A DNA stretch of 64,000 nucleotides from an uncultured Chitinophagaceae bacterium. GTDB lineage: Bacteria > Bacteroidota > Bacteroidia > Chitinophagales > Chitinophagaceae. The DNA lies in NCBI GenBank assembly GCA_937862815.1, contig CALMED010000012.1, positions 1 through 64,000 of the forward strand. Direction: 5' to 3'. A program made the translations under genes and the position numbers. How positions within the stretch are numbered: position 1 is the stretch's first letter; each line of letters opens with the position of its first letter. The notes beneath the pieces are model-generated. The model saw only the letters and a program-made list of their open reading frames with translations, was not told the origin of the DNA and ran no database searches. This document shows positions 8,093-15,692 of the stretch, one piece after another.

Positions 8093-9106
8093 TTACACAA
8101 CATTTACTTCCCGTTCGAGGTCTACGCCAAACTTGTTCTGTACACTCTGCCGGATGGCTTCACTTAATGCAAGCAGTTCCTGTCCGCTGGCGGTTCCGTA
8201 ATTCACCAATACCAGTGCCTGCTGCCGGTGACAACCCGCATCCCCTTTCCGGTAACCCTTCCAACCGCATTGCTCAATGAGCCAGCCCGCGGCCAGTTTC
8301 ACGGTACCATCCGGATTGGGATAAGCAGGAATTTCCGGATAAGCCTGTTGCAGTTGCTGGAACTGCGAGGCCGTAACCGATGGATTCTTGAAAAAGCTGC
8401 CGGCGTTCCCCAGTTGCCGCGGATCGGGCAGTTTGGAACGACGGATGTTGATGACGGCTTGTGCAATGGCTTGTATGCTTACATTCTGTGCACCCATGCG
8501 TTCCAGTTCCTGTTCAATGGCGCCGTACTGAGTATGAAAGACGGGCTTTTTCCGCAGCCGGTAGGTGACGCTCACAATCACAAACTGACCCTTTGCTGCC
8601 TGTTTGAAGATGCTGTCGCGGTAACCGAAACGGCAACCGTCATTCGAAAAGCGAACCCGGGTTCTGTCAAGCATATGATATGCTTCCACCTCGTACACCA
8701 CATCTTTAATTTCCACGCCGTATGCGCCGATGTTCTGCATGGGTGTAGCGCCCACGTTACCGGGGATGAGGCTGAGATTTTCCACACCCGCCCAGTTATT
8801 GGCAACGCAGTACTCCACCAGGTTATGCCAGTTTTCACCCGCGCCGGCGCGTAGGTACACAAAGTCATCGTCCTCCCCTGTCCGTTCACGTCCCATCAGT
8901 TCATTCTTCAGCACCCATCCGTCCACATCGCAGGTGAACAGGAGGTTGCTTCCGCCACCCAATATGAAACGTTTTGCACCGGAGGCAGACAACTTTAACA
9001 ATTCATCCAGTTCCTCTACAGTTGAAAAACAGGCAAAACGACGGGCTGCAGCGTCCACACCAAACGTATTGAATTGTTTCAGCGAAACATTTTGCAGAAC
9101 TTGCAT
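8093..9106 (-). CDS. murB: UDP-N-acetylenolpyruvoylglucosamine reductase
   Basis: Reduces UDP-GlcNAc-enolpyruvate to UDP-MurNAc with NADPH and FAD in peptidoglycan precursor synthesis. The 337-residue protein shows the FAD-binding GGGSNLLF, NVGATPMQNIGAYG, YRDSIFK and NAGSFFKNP blocks; the Ser of AGSFFKNP is the expected proton donor. The type I layout agrees with the length. The start at 9106 (MQVLQNVSLKQFNTFG) matches the family; a near-consensus -7 box (TTATTTTG, 9119-9112) lies 5 nt upstream, so the mRNA is probably leaderless. Only 19 bp separate it from the divergent reductase-like gene. Confidence 0.95.
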   Translation of the reverse strand: MQVLQNVSLKQFNTFGVDAAARRFACFSTVEELDELLKLSASGAKRFILGGGSNLLFTCDVDGWVLKNELMGRERTGEDDDFVYLRAGAGENWHNLVEYCVANNWAGVENLSLIPGNVGATPMQNIGAYGVEIKDVVYEVEAYHMLDRTRVRFSNDGCRFGYRDSIFKQAAKGQFVIVSVTYRLRKKPVFHTQYGAIEQELERMGAQNVSIQAIAQAVINIRRSKLPDPRQLGNAGSFFKNPSVTASQFQQLQQAYPEIPAYPNPDGTVKLAAGWLIEQCGWKGYRKGDAGCHRQQALVLVNYGTASGQELLALSEAIRQSVQNKFGVDLEREVNVV

Positions 9107-9125
9107 GCAGGCAAAATAACACATT

Positions 9126-9794
9126 ATGACGGGACAAACAGCGGTGTTACTGGGGGCCACCGGCTTAACAGGCGGTCATGTATTGGAGTTCCTGCTGGAA
9201 GATGATGCGTTTGAGCAGGTGCGGGTGCTCGTGCGCCAGCCGCTGGAGCGGCAGCATCCAAAGCTGGACATCCGGGTGGTGAACTTCAACGACCACCTGG
9301 CTTACCGCAGGGAGTTGGGAACCGGTGATTGTATTTTCTGCTGCATTGGCACCACGCTGGCGCAGGTGAAGGGAAACAAGCAATTGTACCGCACCATTGA
9401 CTTTGATATACCGGTCAATGCCGCCCGGTTTGGGTTGGAAGCGGGGTTCAGGCAATACCTGCTGGTTTCTTCCCACCTAGCGAACGCCCGCTCTCCGTTT
9501 TTTTATCCCCGGTTGAAAGGAGAAACGGAGGAAATTATTTGCACATTTCCTTTTCAGTCCATTCACCTGTTCCGACCTTCTTTCCTGGTGGGCAAACGAA
9601 AACGTACACGCTATGCCGAAAGCTTAGGCGGGAAGCTCATGCAATTACTAAATCCCCTCCTGCCCGAAGTAGCCCGACCGGTGCAAGCAGCGGTGGTGGC
9701 CCGCGCTATGGTGAAAGCGGCCCGGCAAGGACAACCCGGTCTGCATCATTACACCTACAGCGGTCTGCAGGAACTGGGCGGCAACAGCCGTTAA
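9126..9794 (+). CDS. NAD(P)-binding short-chain epimerase/reductase-like protein
   Basis: A 222-residue Rossmann-fold protein beginning MTGQTAVLLGATGLTGGHVLEFLL, with the GATGxTG dinucleotide motif at 10-16. It resembles the NAD(P)H-binding atypical SDR group (HTATIP2/YwnB-like); substrate unknown. FCCIGTTLAQVKGNKQLYRTIDFD in the middle is typical of that group. Its stop codon overlaps the stop of the convergent TonB receptor by 3 bp, with no terminator between them. Confidence 0.8.
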   Translation: MTGQTAVLLGATGLTGGHVLEFLLEDDAFEQVRVLVRQPLERQHPKLDIRVVNFNDHLAYRRELGTGDCIFCCIGTTLAQVKGNKQLYRTIDFDIPVNAARFGLEAGFRQYLLVSSHLANARSPFFYPRLKGETEEIICTFPFQSIHLFRPSFLVGKRKRTRYAESLGGKLMQLLNPLLPEVARPVQAAVVARAMVKAARQGQPGLHHYTYSGLQELGGNSR

Positions 9795-12217
9795 AACTCA
9801 ACTACAAAGCCCATACTGGGCAGGCGGGAACCGCTGGTATTGGGCAGGATTGCCGGCACAGCAAGTTGCCGGTTATTGGGAGCCTGTGGATTCCCAAACA
9901 CACCCGGGTTGTAGGGCTCGCCGGTGCTGGTGGCGATCGTATTATCGGGGTTGCGTTTTAACGTAAAGCCGGGTTGTGTTGGATTGTTGCTGTTGTAAAG
10001 GTTCTGCACATCCAGGAAAAGATCGAGCGACCACTTGCGGAAATTCCATTTTTTATCAATGCGAAGATCCGCCGCATTAAAGGCCGGCAGCCGGTCGGAA
10101 TTAACCCGGCTGTAATCGAATACCGGGGCATTGGTGAACGGGTAGTTTTCCAGGCTTTCGAACAGTTGGTATGGCGTTGCCGGAGCTTCGCCCTGGTAAC
10201 GGAACCGAAGTCCCACTTCCCAGTTACGGGGGAACTTATACCCCCCCGTGAACGACACCAGGTGCCGGTTATCCCAGGCGGAGGCGATGAACCGGTTGCG
10301 GTCGGATCCTGTAAACAAGCTGTAGTAAAATGTATAAGCAAGTATACCGTAAAAGTTCCTGGTCAGGCGCTCCTGGTACATAAATTCAAAACCGTAGGCC
10401 TTACCCCGTCCGTTGCTGTTTACCCGTTCGTTGCCCAGCACACCGAAGTTACCACCCAGGTTGGCCAGGGAGATGCCTTTGTCGATGGAAACAGGATATT
10501 GGTCGTACCACTTGTAAAAACCTTCCAGCGTGATGCGGGTAGAAGAAGACGGCGTATATTCAATCCCCGATACCAGGTGATCCGACTGGATATAATCCAC
10601 ATTCCGGTTAACCAGCACATCATTTTCGCGGTAGCCCAGGATGGTGTAAGGGGCAATCTTGTAGTAGCGGCCGGCAGAGGTGTTTAGATTTAACCGGGAA
10701 CTAAGCCTGTAGCTGGCCGAGAGGCGGGGCGACAGGGTGCGGCTGAGATCATTTCCATTGGTGGTAAACGTGTTACCATCGGCGCGGACTCCGCCCGATA
10801 AGGTCAGGCGATTGCTGAAAAAGCGACGGGTGGCATTGAAAAAGGCGCCGTAACGCAGGAAGTTGATTTCCGTGAAGTAGTTAGCTACGTAGCCGGGGCG
10901 ACGCTGGAAAGTGGAGTTATCGTAGCGGGCATACACTCCCACCACCCCGGTGCTGAACTGCCAGCCGTTGGTACTGAAATTGAGTTCGTAACGCAAGCGC
11001 GTTTCGTCTTCGGTGGATTTGTAAGCAAGGATCCGCTCGCTGTCGACAGGCTTTTCATTGTCCTCGTATTGATCGGCGGTGTTCACCAGCCGGTTGTTGC
11101 TGAGAGCCAGGGTCCAGAACCCTTTCTGCATCGTATGGCGCCAGGAAAACCCGGCCGTATTGGTCCGTTGGGTGTTTAGCGGAAACTGCTCCAGGATGGC
11201 CAGCTGCTCCAGCGTAGGGTTATCGGGGCGCTTGAAGGTGAAATTATCAATGGCGCCGATGCCAATGAAGTTGAGCTCGTTCTTGTTGTCCAGCTTGTGG
11301 GTGACCTTGTATTGATAATCCCAGTAATCAGGCAGAAAGGGCAGCTCAATCAATTGAAAAATGAACTGGAGGTATGAACGCCGAACAGAAGCCAGGTAGG
11401 TGGTTTTCCCGTTTTTCCGGCCCAGGGGTCCTTCGGCCGTGAGTGCCGCTTCACTGGCACTGAGCCGGAAATTACCCTGGAAGCCCTCGGGGTTACCGGT
11501 TTTTTGCTTGAACTGCAAAACACCGGAGAGCGGGTTGTCGTATTTTGCCGGGAAGGCGGAGGTGTGCAAGGTCACACCTTCTATAAAGGAAACATTAAGT
11601 AATCCAACCGGGCCGCCCGCTGCACCCTGGGTGGCAAAATGGTTGATGGAGGGGATCTCAATTCCATCCAGAAAATAGGTATTCTCATTGGGAGCCCCAC
11701 CGCGGATGATAATATCGTTTCGGAATCCAACAGAACCGCTTACACCCGGAAGAGATTGCACCACTTTGGCAATATCGAAATTGGCGCCGGGGTATTTGGC
11801 GATCTCGTTGGTACCCAGGCTCTGGACCGAGTTCACCACACCCACCGGCTTCACAAAACCGGGCTTTACTACCACTCCTGACAGTTCCTTGTAAGCAGGC
11901 TCCAGTTCAAAGCTCAGTTCAATGGCGTTGCCGGAAGTAACCGATACGTCAAACCGCTGCTCGCTCCGGTAACCCGTAGCAGTGGCCTCAAGGTTGAACG
12001 TACGGGTGGGGATTCCTGCGATGCGGTAGTATCCTTTTTCATCGGTTATAGCTCCCAGGTCCGAATTCTGCAGCTTGACAGATGCCCCGGTCAGCGGTAA
12101 AAGGGTTCGGGCATCCCGGACATACCCATTGATGGTGCCGGTATTTTGAGCAAGAAGTCCGTTGGTAATCAGTAGAATAGCTAATAAAAAAGCGAAAGAG
12201 GTCTTGATCATCTTCAT
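9791..12217 (-). CDS. TonB-dependent outer-membrane receptor with carboxypeptidase-like domain
   Basis: An 808-residue outer-membrane active transporter. After a signal peptide (MKMIKTSFAFLLAILLITNG, ending LAQ) comes a beta-sandwich CarboxypepD_reg-like domain (about 25-110), a plug with FDIAKVVQSLPGVSGSVGF and IIIRGGAPNENTYFLDGIEIP, and a long barrel ending in an aromatic (VVEF). It is shorter than SusC proteins and has no SusD partner, so it is a stand-alone receptor of unknown ligand. The start at 12217 is chosen because the signal peptide begins there and a -7 box lies at 12236-12243. Confidence 0.88.
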   Translation of the reverse strand: MKMIKTSFAFLLAILLITNGLLAQNTGTINGYVRDARTLLPLTGASVKLQNSDLGAITDEKGYYRIAGIPTRTFNLEATATGYRSEQRFDVSVTSGNAIELSFELEPAYKELSGVVVKPGFVKPVGVVNSVQSLGTNEIAKYPGANFDIAKVVQSLPGVSGSVGFRNDIIIRGGAPNENTYFLDGIEIPSINHFATQGAAGGPVGLLNVSFIEGVTLHTSAFPAKYDNPLSGVLQFKQKTGNPEGFQGNFRLSASEAALTAEGPLGRKNGKTTYLASVRRSYLQFIFQLIELPFLPDYWDYQYKVTHKLDNKNELNFIGIGAIDNFTFKRPDNPTLEQLAILEQFPLNTQRTNTAGFSWRHTMQKGFWTLALSNNRLVNTADQYEDNEKPVDSERILAYKSTEDETRLRYELNFSTNGWQFSTGVVGVYARYDNSTFQRRPGYVANYFTEINFLRYGAFFNATRRFFSNRLTLSGGVRADGNTFTTNGNDLSRTLSPRLSASYRLSSRLNLNTSAGRYYKIAPYTILGYRENDVLVNRNVDYIQSDHLVSGIEYTPSSSTRITLEGFYKWYDQYPVSIDKGISLANLGGNFGVLGNERVNSNGRGKAYGFEFMYQERLTRNFYGILAYTFYYSLFTGSDRNRFIASAWDNRHLVSFTGGYKFPRNWEVGLRFRYQGEAPATPYQLFESLENYPFTNAPVFDYSRVNSDRLPAFNAADLRIDKKWNFRKWSLDLFLDVQNLYNSNNPTQPGFTLKRNPDNTIATSTGEPYNPGVFGNPQAPNNRQLAVPAILPNTSGSRLPSMGFVVEF

Positions 12218-12235
12218 TCGTTCATTAAAATTTCG

Positions 12236-12243
12236 CAAAGGTA
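12236..12243 (-). promoter_or_regulatory. -7 box for the TonB receptor
   Basis: TACCTTTG on the reverse strand, 18 nt before the receptor start codon at 12217, matches TAnnTTTG exactly. No good TTG is seen at the expected -33 distance. Confidence 0.5.
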
Positions 12244-12305
12244 GCATGTTGATAGTTTGAATCGGGTTTATTGAACAAATATATCTGCCGAATGTTCTAT
12301 CCGGT

Positions 12306-12740
12306 ATGCTGATTATTCTTTTATTGCATTTGCTGACAGGGCAAAGCTTCGCCCCGGTTGCGTCCGCCGGCCAACCGGCTATTGTGCGGGTATCGGTCAT
12401 AAAAATTGACGGACAAAAAGGAGACATATACGCGGCCCTCTATGCCACCGATAAAGGGTTTCCCATGGATCCCGATCGGGCATTTCGCACGGCCCGGGCC
12501 CAGGCAAAAAACGGCTCGGCTCAGCTGCAGTTTGAAAATGTGCCGCCCGGTACCTATGCCATTGCCCTGTTCCACGATACCAACGGCGATGGAACCCTTA
12601 ACACCAACCTTCTCGGTATTCCCAAAGAAGGATATGGCGTAAGCAACAACGTGAAAAATATGTTCAGCGGCCCAACCTTCCGGCAGGCTGCCTTCCGGCA
12701 CCAGCAGGAAACCCAACTAACCATCCAGGTACGCTATTAA
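12306..12740 (+). CDS. DUF2141 secreted protein
   Basis: A 144-residue exported protein with an N-terminal hydrophobic signal (MLIILLLHLLTGQSFAPVASA), followed by the DUF2141 domain: GDIYAALYATDKGFP, FENVPPGTYAIALFHDTNGDGTLNTN and GIPKEGYGVSNN. The DTNGDGTLN stretch looks like a calcium-binding loop. Function is unknown. It is first in a run with the CrtI-like desaturase, 10 bp downstream, and the carotenoid oxygenase, so it is probably co-expressed with carotenoid metabolism. Confidence 0.85.
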   Translation: MLIILLLHLLTGQSFAPVASAGQPAIVRVSVIKIDGQKGDIYAALYATDKGFPMDPDRAFRTARAQAKNGSAQLQFENVPPGTYAIALFHDTNGDGTLNTNLLGIPKEGYGVSNNVKNMFSGPTFRQAAFRHQQETQLTIQVRY

Positions 12741-12750
12741 TCATCTCTTC

Positions 12751-14238
12751 ATGCAGAAAACCAAAACTATTGCTGTCATCGGGAGTGGATTCGGCGGCTT
12801 ATCGGCAGCCATCCGGCTGGCTGCCAAAGGGAACCGTGTAACGATCTACGAAAAACTCGACCGGCCGGGTGGAAGAGCTTACCAATACGAAATCAACGGA
12901 TTTAAATTTGACGGCGGCCCCACGGTTATCACCGCCCCGCACCAGTACGATGAGCTGTTTGAGTTGGCCGGCAAGAAGCGGGAAGACTACATGACCCTCG
13001 TTCCGCTGGATCCCTTTTACCGGATATTCAACGGAAACGGCCAGCAGTTTAACTACTGGCGGGATCAGCAAAAAACCGAGGCGGAGATCGCCCGTATCAG
13101 TCCGGATGATGTGGAAGGCTATCGTCGCTTCATTAAAGGAGTGAGCGCCATCTTCAACTGGTTTCATCCGTTTACGGAGAAAAGTTTTCCCTCGCTGTGG
13201 AGTTTTCTCCGGATTTTTCCGCACGTCATCAAAACCGGAACCTGGCGCAGCATGTATGCATACGCCGCCCACTTCCTGAAAAACGATTTTATCCGGAAGG
13301 TAGCATCGTTTCACCCGCTGCTGGTGGGCGGTAATCCGTTTGACACTCCTTCGATATACGGCCTTATCATCCAGTTTGAAAAAGAGTGGGGCGTGCATTA
13401 TTGCCAGGGTGGAACGGGCGCCATTGTGAAGGCCCTCTGCCAACTTTTCCAGGACTGCGGCGGTGAGATCCGGCTCAATACCGAAGTGGAAGAAATTGTG
13501 ATCCGCAACGGACAGGCTGCCGGTGTGCGACTGAAAGACAGTACCGTGGAGGAAGCCGACGAAGTGATCTGCAACGGCGATGTGGCTTTCGCCTATAAAA
13601 ACTACATCCCCACCCGCCTGCAACCCCCGGCCCTGAACCTCTGGCTGAGCAACCTGCAATACAGCAATTCGCTGGTGGTGATTTATTTCGGCACAAAGAA
13701 AAAATACACCGATTGCCCCCTGGCCCATCACAACCTGGTCCTTGGTAACGACTACAATCGGCTGATGCGGGATATTTTCAAGCGCAAAGTGCTGCCGCAT
13801 GAACTGGGTCTCTACCTGCACATGCCCTCGCGTACCGACAGCAGTATTGCACCAGAAGGCTGCGACTCATTTTATGTGTTATCGCTGGTACCCAACCTGG
13901 ATGGTGACATCAACTGGCAGGAAGTGCAGCACGAATACACCAACCGGATACTCGATTACCTGGAACAATGCTTTCTGCCCGATCTCAAAGCTAACATTGT
14001 TGCACAGCATGTGGTAACGCCCCTGCATTTCCGCAACACGTTGAACAGTTACAAGGGAGCCGCCTTTTCCATAAAGCCTTCCATGATGCAATCGGGCTAC
14101 TTCCGGCCGCAGGTTGCCTCCAAATGGTTTGAAAACCTGTACTTTGTAGGAGCCGGCGTTCATCCAGGGGCCGGTGTACCCGCCGTCATGGCATCAGGTA
14201 AGATTGCCGCTGGAGCCATCGAAGCCAAAAGCAGCTGA
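12751..14238 (+). CDS. CrtI-type carotenoid desaturase (phytoene desaturase family)
   Basis: FAD-dependent desaturase or isomerase of the CrtI family, 495 residues as expected. The N-terminus has the dinucleotide motif GSGFGG (11-16) with Glu34 (IYEKLDRPGGRA) for FAD ribose binding. The C-terminus carries YFVGAGVHPGAGVPAVMASG, the bacterial CrtI signature. The exact reaction (phytoene, hydroxy-neurosporene or another desaturation) cannot be read from sequence. It follows DUF2141 by 10 bp, and its stop (TGA at 14236-14238) is one base before the ATG of the carotenoid oxygenase gene. No crtB, crtY or crtE is in the window. Confidence 0.88.
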   Translation: MQKTKTIAVIGSGFGGLSAAIRLAAKGNRVTIYEKLDRPGGRAYQYEINGFKFDGGPTVITAPHQYDELFELAGKKREDYMTLVPLDPFYRIFNGNGQQFNYWRDQQKTEAEIARISPDDVEGYRRFIKGVSAIFNWFHPFTEKSFPSLWSFLRIFPHVIKTGTWRSMYAYAAHFLKNDFIRKVASFHPLLVGGNPFDTPSIYGLIIQFEKEWGVHYCQGGTGAIVKALCQLFQDCGGEIRLNTEVEEIVIRNGQAAGVRLKDSTVEEADEVICNGDVAFAYKNYIPTRLQPPALNLWLSNLQYSNSLVVIYFGTKKKYTDCPLAHHNLVLGNDYNRLMRDIFKRKVLPHELGLYLHMPSRTDSSIAPEGCDSFYVLSLVPNLDGDINWQEVQHEYTNRILDYLEQCFLPDLKANIVAQHVVTPLHFRNTLNSYKGAAFSIKPSMMQSGYFRPQVASKWFENLYFVGAGVHPGAGVPAVMASGKIAAGAIEAKSS

Positions 14239-14239
14239 T

Positions 14240-15670
14240 ATGAATCAACCGCAACAGTCAACATTTTTTGAATACGGTATCAACCGCAACCAGATCGTGT
14301 ACAGCCTCGACGATGTACCGGTTACCGGCACCATTCCCACCTGGCTGAGCGGTTCTTACATCCGTAATGGCCCGGGCATGTTCAACCTGCAACACCGCCG
14401 CATGAACCATTGGTTCGATGCCATGGGCGCGCTGCATAAATTTGACCTGCACAACGGGAAGGTGAGTTATCAGTGCCGCTTTATCGAATGTGAATCGTTC
14501 CGGCATGCGACCGCCACCGGAGATCTCAAATTTTCGGAATTTGCCACCGACCCCTGTAAATCGCTGTTCAAAAAAGTGCAGTCCTATGTCTTCCCCACCC
14601 TGCCCAATATGACCGACAATCCCAAGATCAACGTCGCCCGGATCGGTGATAAGTGGATGGCCCTGGGCGAAACACCCATGCAGGTAGAGTTTGACCCGGA
14701 AACTCTGCGCACCATTGGAGTAAGCGAACCCGTACCGGGCGCTTTTGCTTATAAAACCACCGCACACCCCCATTTTGAAGACGAGCATGCGTACAACCTC
14801 GTGGTAAAATTTGGCATGCAGAGTCATTACCGCATTTACGATGTTTCGCGCCCGGGTGAAAAAGCGCTTGCCAGCGTGCCGGTGCGCAAACCCGCCTACC
14901 TGCACGGCTTTGGCATGAGCAGCAAGTACTTCATCATTGCTGCGGGCCCGCTCGTAGTGGTACCGATAGAATTATTGTTCTGGAAGCGGCCGTACATCGA
15001 GAACCACAAATGGTTACCAGGCGAAGGAGCCACCATCTGGGTGATAGAAAAAGTAACGGGCAAACTGAAAGCAAAATTCAAGACCGAACCTTTCTTTGCT
15101 TTCCACCATGTAAACGCCTGGGAGGAAGGAGATGAACTGGTGATGGACATCAACGCCTACAACGATGCGTCCATCGTACAGAAATATTATCTCCGCGAAC
15201 TGGAACAACCCGAAGTGGAACTGCCCTTTGGTACGCTACGCCGCTTCCGGCTCAACCTTGCCACAAAAAAATACTCCTCCTCCATCGTATCGGAGGCCTG
15301 CATAGAATTACCGCGGATTGATTACCAGCGTTACAACACAAACGGCGACTATGGCTTTACCTACGGCGTGAGCCTGCACCCCGGCCACCGCAAAGGCTTT
15401 TACAACAGCCTGGTAAAAATCAATGTAAAAACCGGAAAAGCCGACTATTGGCACCAACCCGGCTGCTATCCTGGCGAGCCGTATTTCTTTCCTTCGCCCG
15501 GCAGCAAAAATGATGAGGATGGCGTTTTACTTTCCATTGTGCTGGACGCAGGCAACGGCAACTCTTTCCTGCTGGTTCTGAATGCGGCTACGCTGCAGGA
15601 AACCGGAAGGGCCACACTCCCCGAACCGGTGGTATATGGTTTCCACGGAGAATTTATGTCCAACAAGTAA
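14240..15670 (+). CDS. Carotenoid cleavage oxygenase
   Basis: Non-haem iron enzyme that cleaves a polyene double bond with O2 to give apocarotenals. The 476-residue protein has the RPE65/CCD seven-blade pattern, and all four iron-binding histidines can be placed: AHPHFED (His176), YLHGFGMS (His222), FHHVNAWEEGDE (His289) and GFHGEF (His469). The glutamate of the third motif is also kept. The start at 14240 is one base after the desaturase stop, indicating translational coupling; the longer frame from 14174 overlaps crtI. The product could be retinal or another apocarotenoid; no rhodopsin gene lies nearby. Confidence 0.88.
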   Translation: MNQPQQSTFFEYGINRNQIVYSLDDVPVTGTIPTWLSGSYIRNGPGMFNLQHRRMNHWFDAMGALHKFDLHNGKVSYQCRFIECESFRHATATGDLKFSEFATDPCKSLFKKVQSYVFPTLPNMTDNPKINVARIGDKWMALGETPMQVEFDPETLRTIGVSEPVPGAFAYKTTAHPHFEDEHAYNLVVKFGMQSHYRIYDVSRPGEKALASVPVRKPAYLHGFGMSSKYFIIAAGPLVVVPIELLFWKRPYIENHKWLPGEGATIWVIEKVTGKLKAKFKTEPFFAFHHVNAWEEGDELVMDINAYNDASIVQKYYLRELEQPEVELPFGTLRRFRLNLATKKYSSSIVSEACIELPRIDYQRYNTNGDYGFTYGVSLHPGHRKGFYNSLVKINVKTGKADYWHQPGCYPGEPYFFPSPGSKNDEDGVLLSIVLDAGNGNSFLLVLNAATLQETGRATLPEPVVYGFHGEFMSNK

Positions 15671-15692
15671 GCAGGAAAATAAAAGAGGCCGG

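Noticed and set aside
9791..12217. TonB receptor as part of a second SusCD locus
   Set aside because: Shorter than SusC, lacks the SusC-specific region, and no susD or glycosidase gene is adjacent.
12799..13821. 340-codon reverse frame inside the desaturase gene
   Set aside because: Antisense to intact CrtI motifs; no recognisable protein features.
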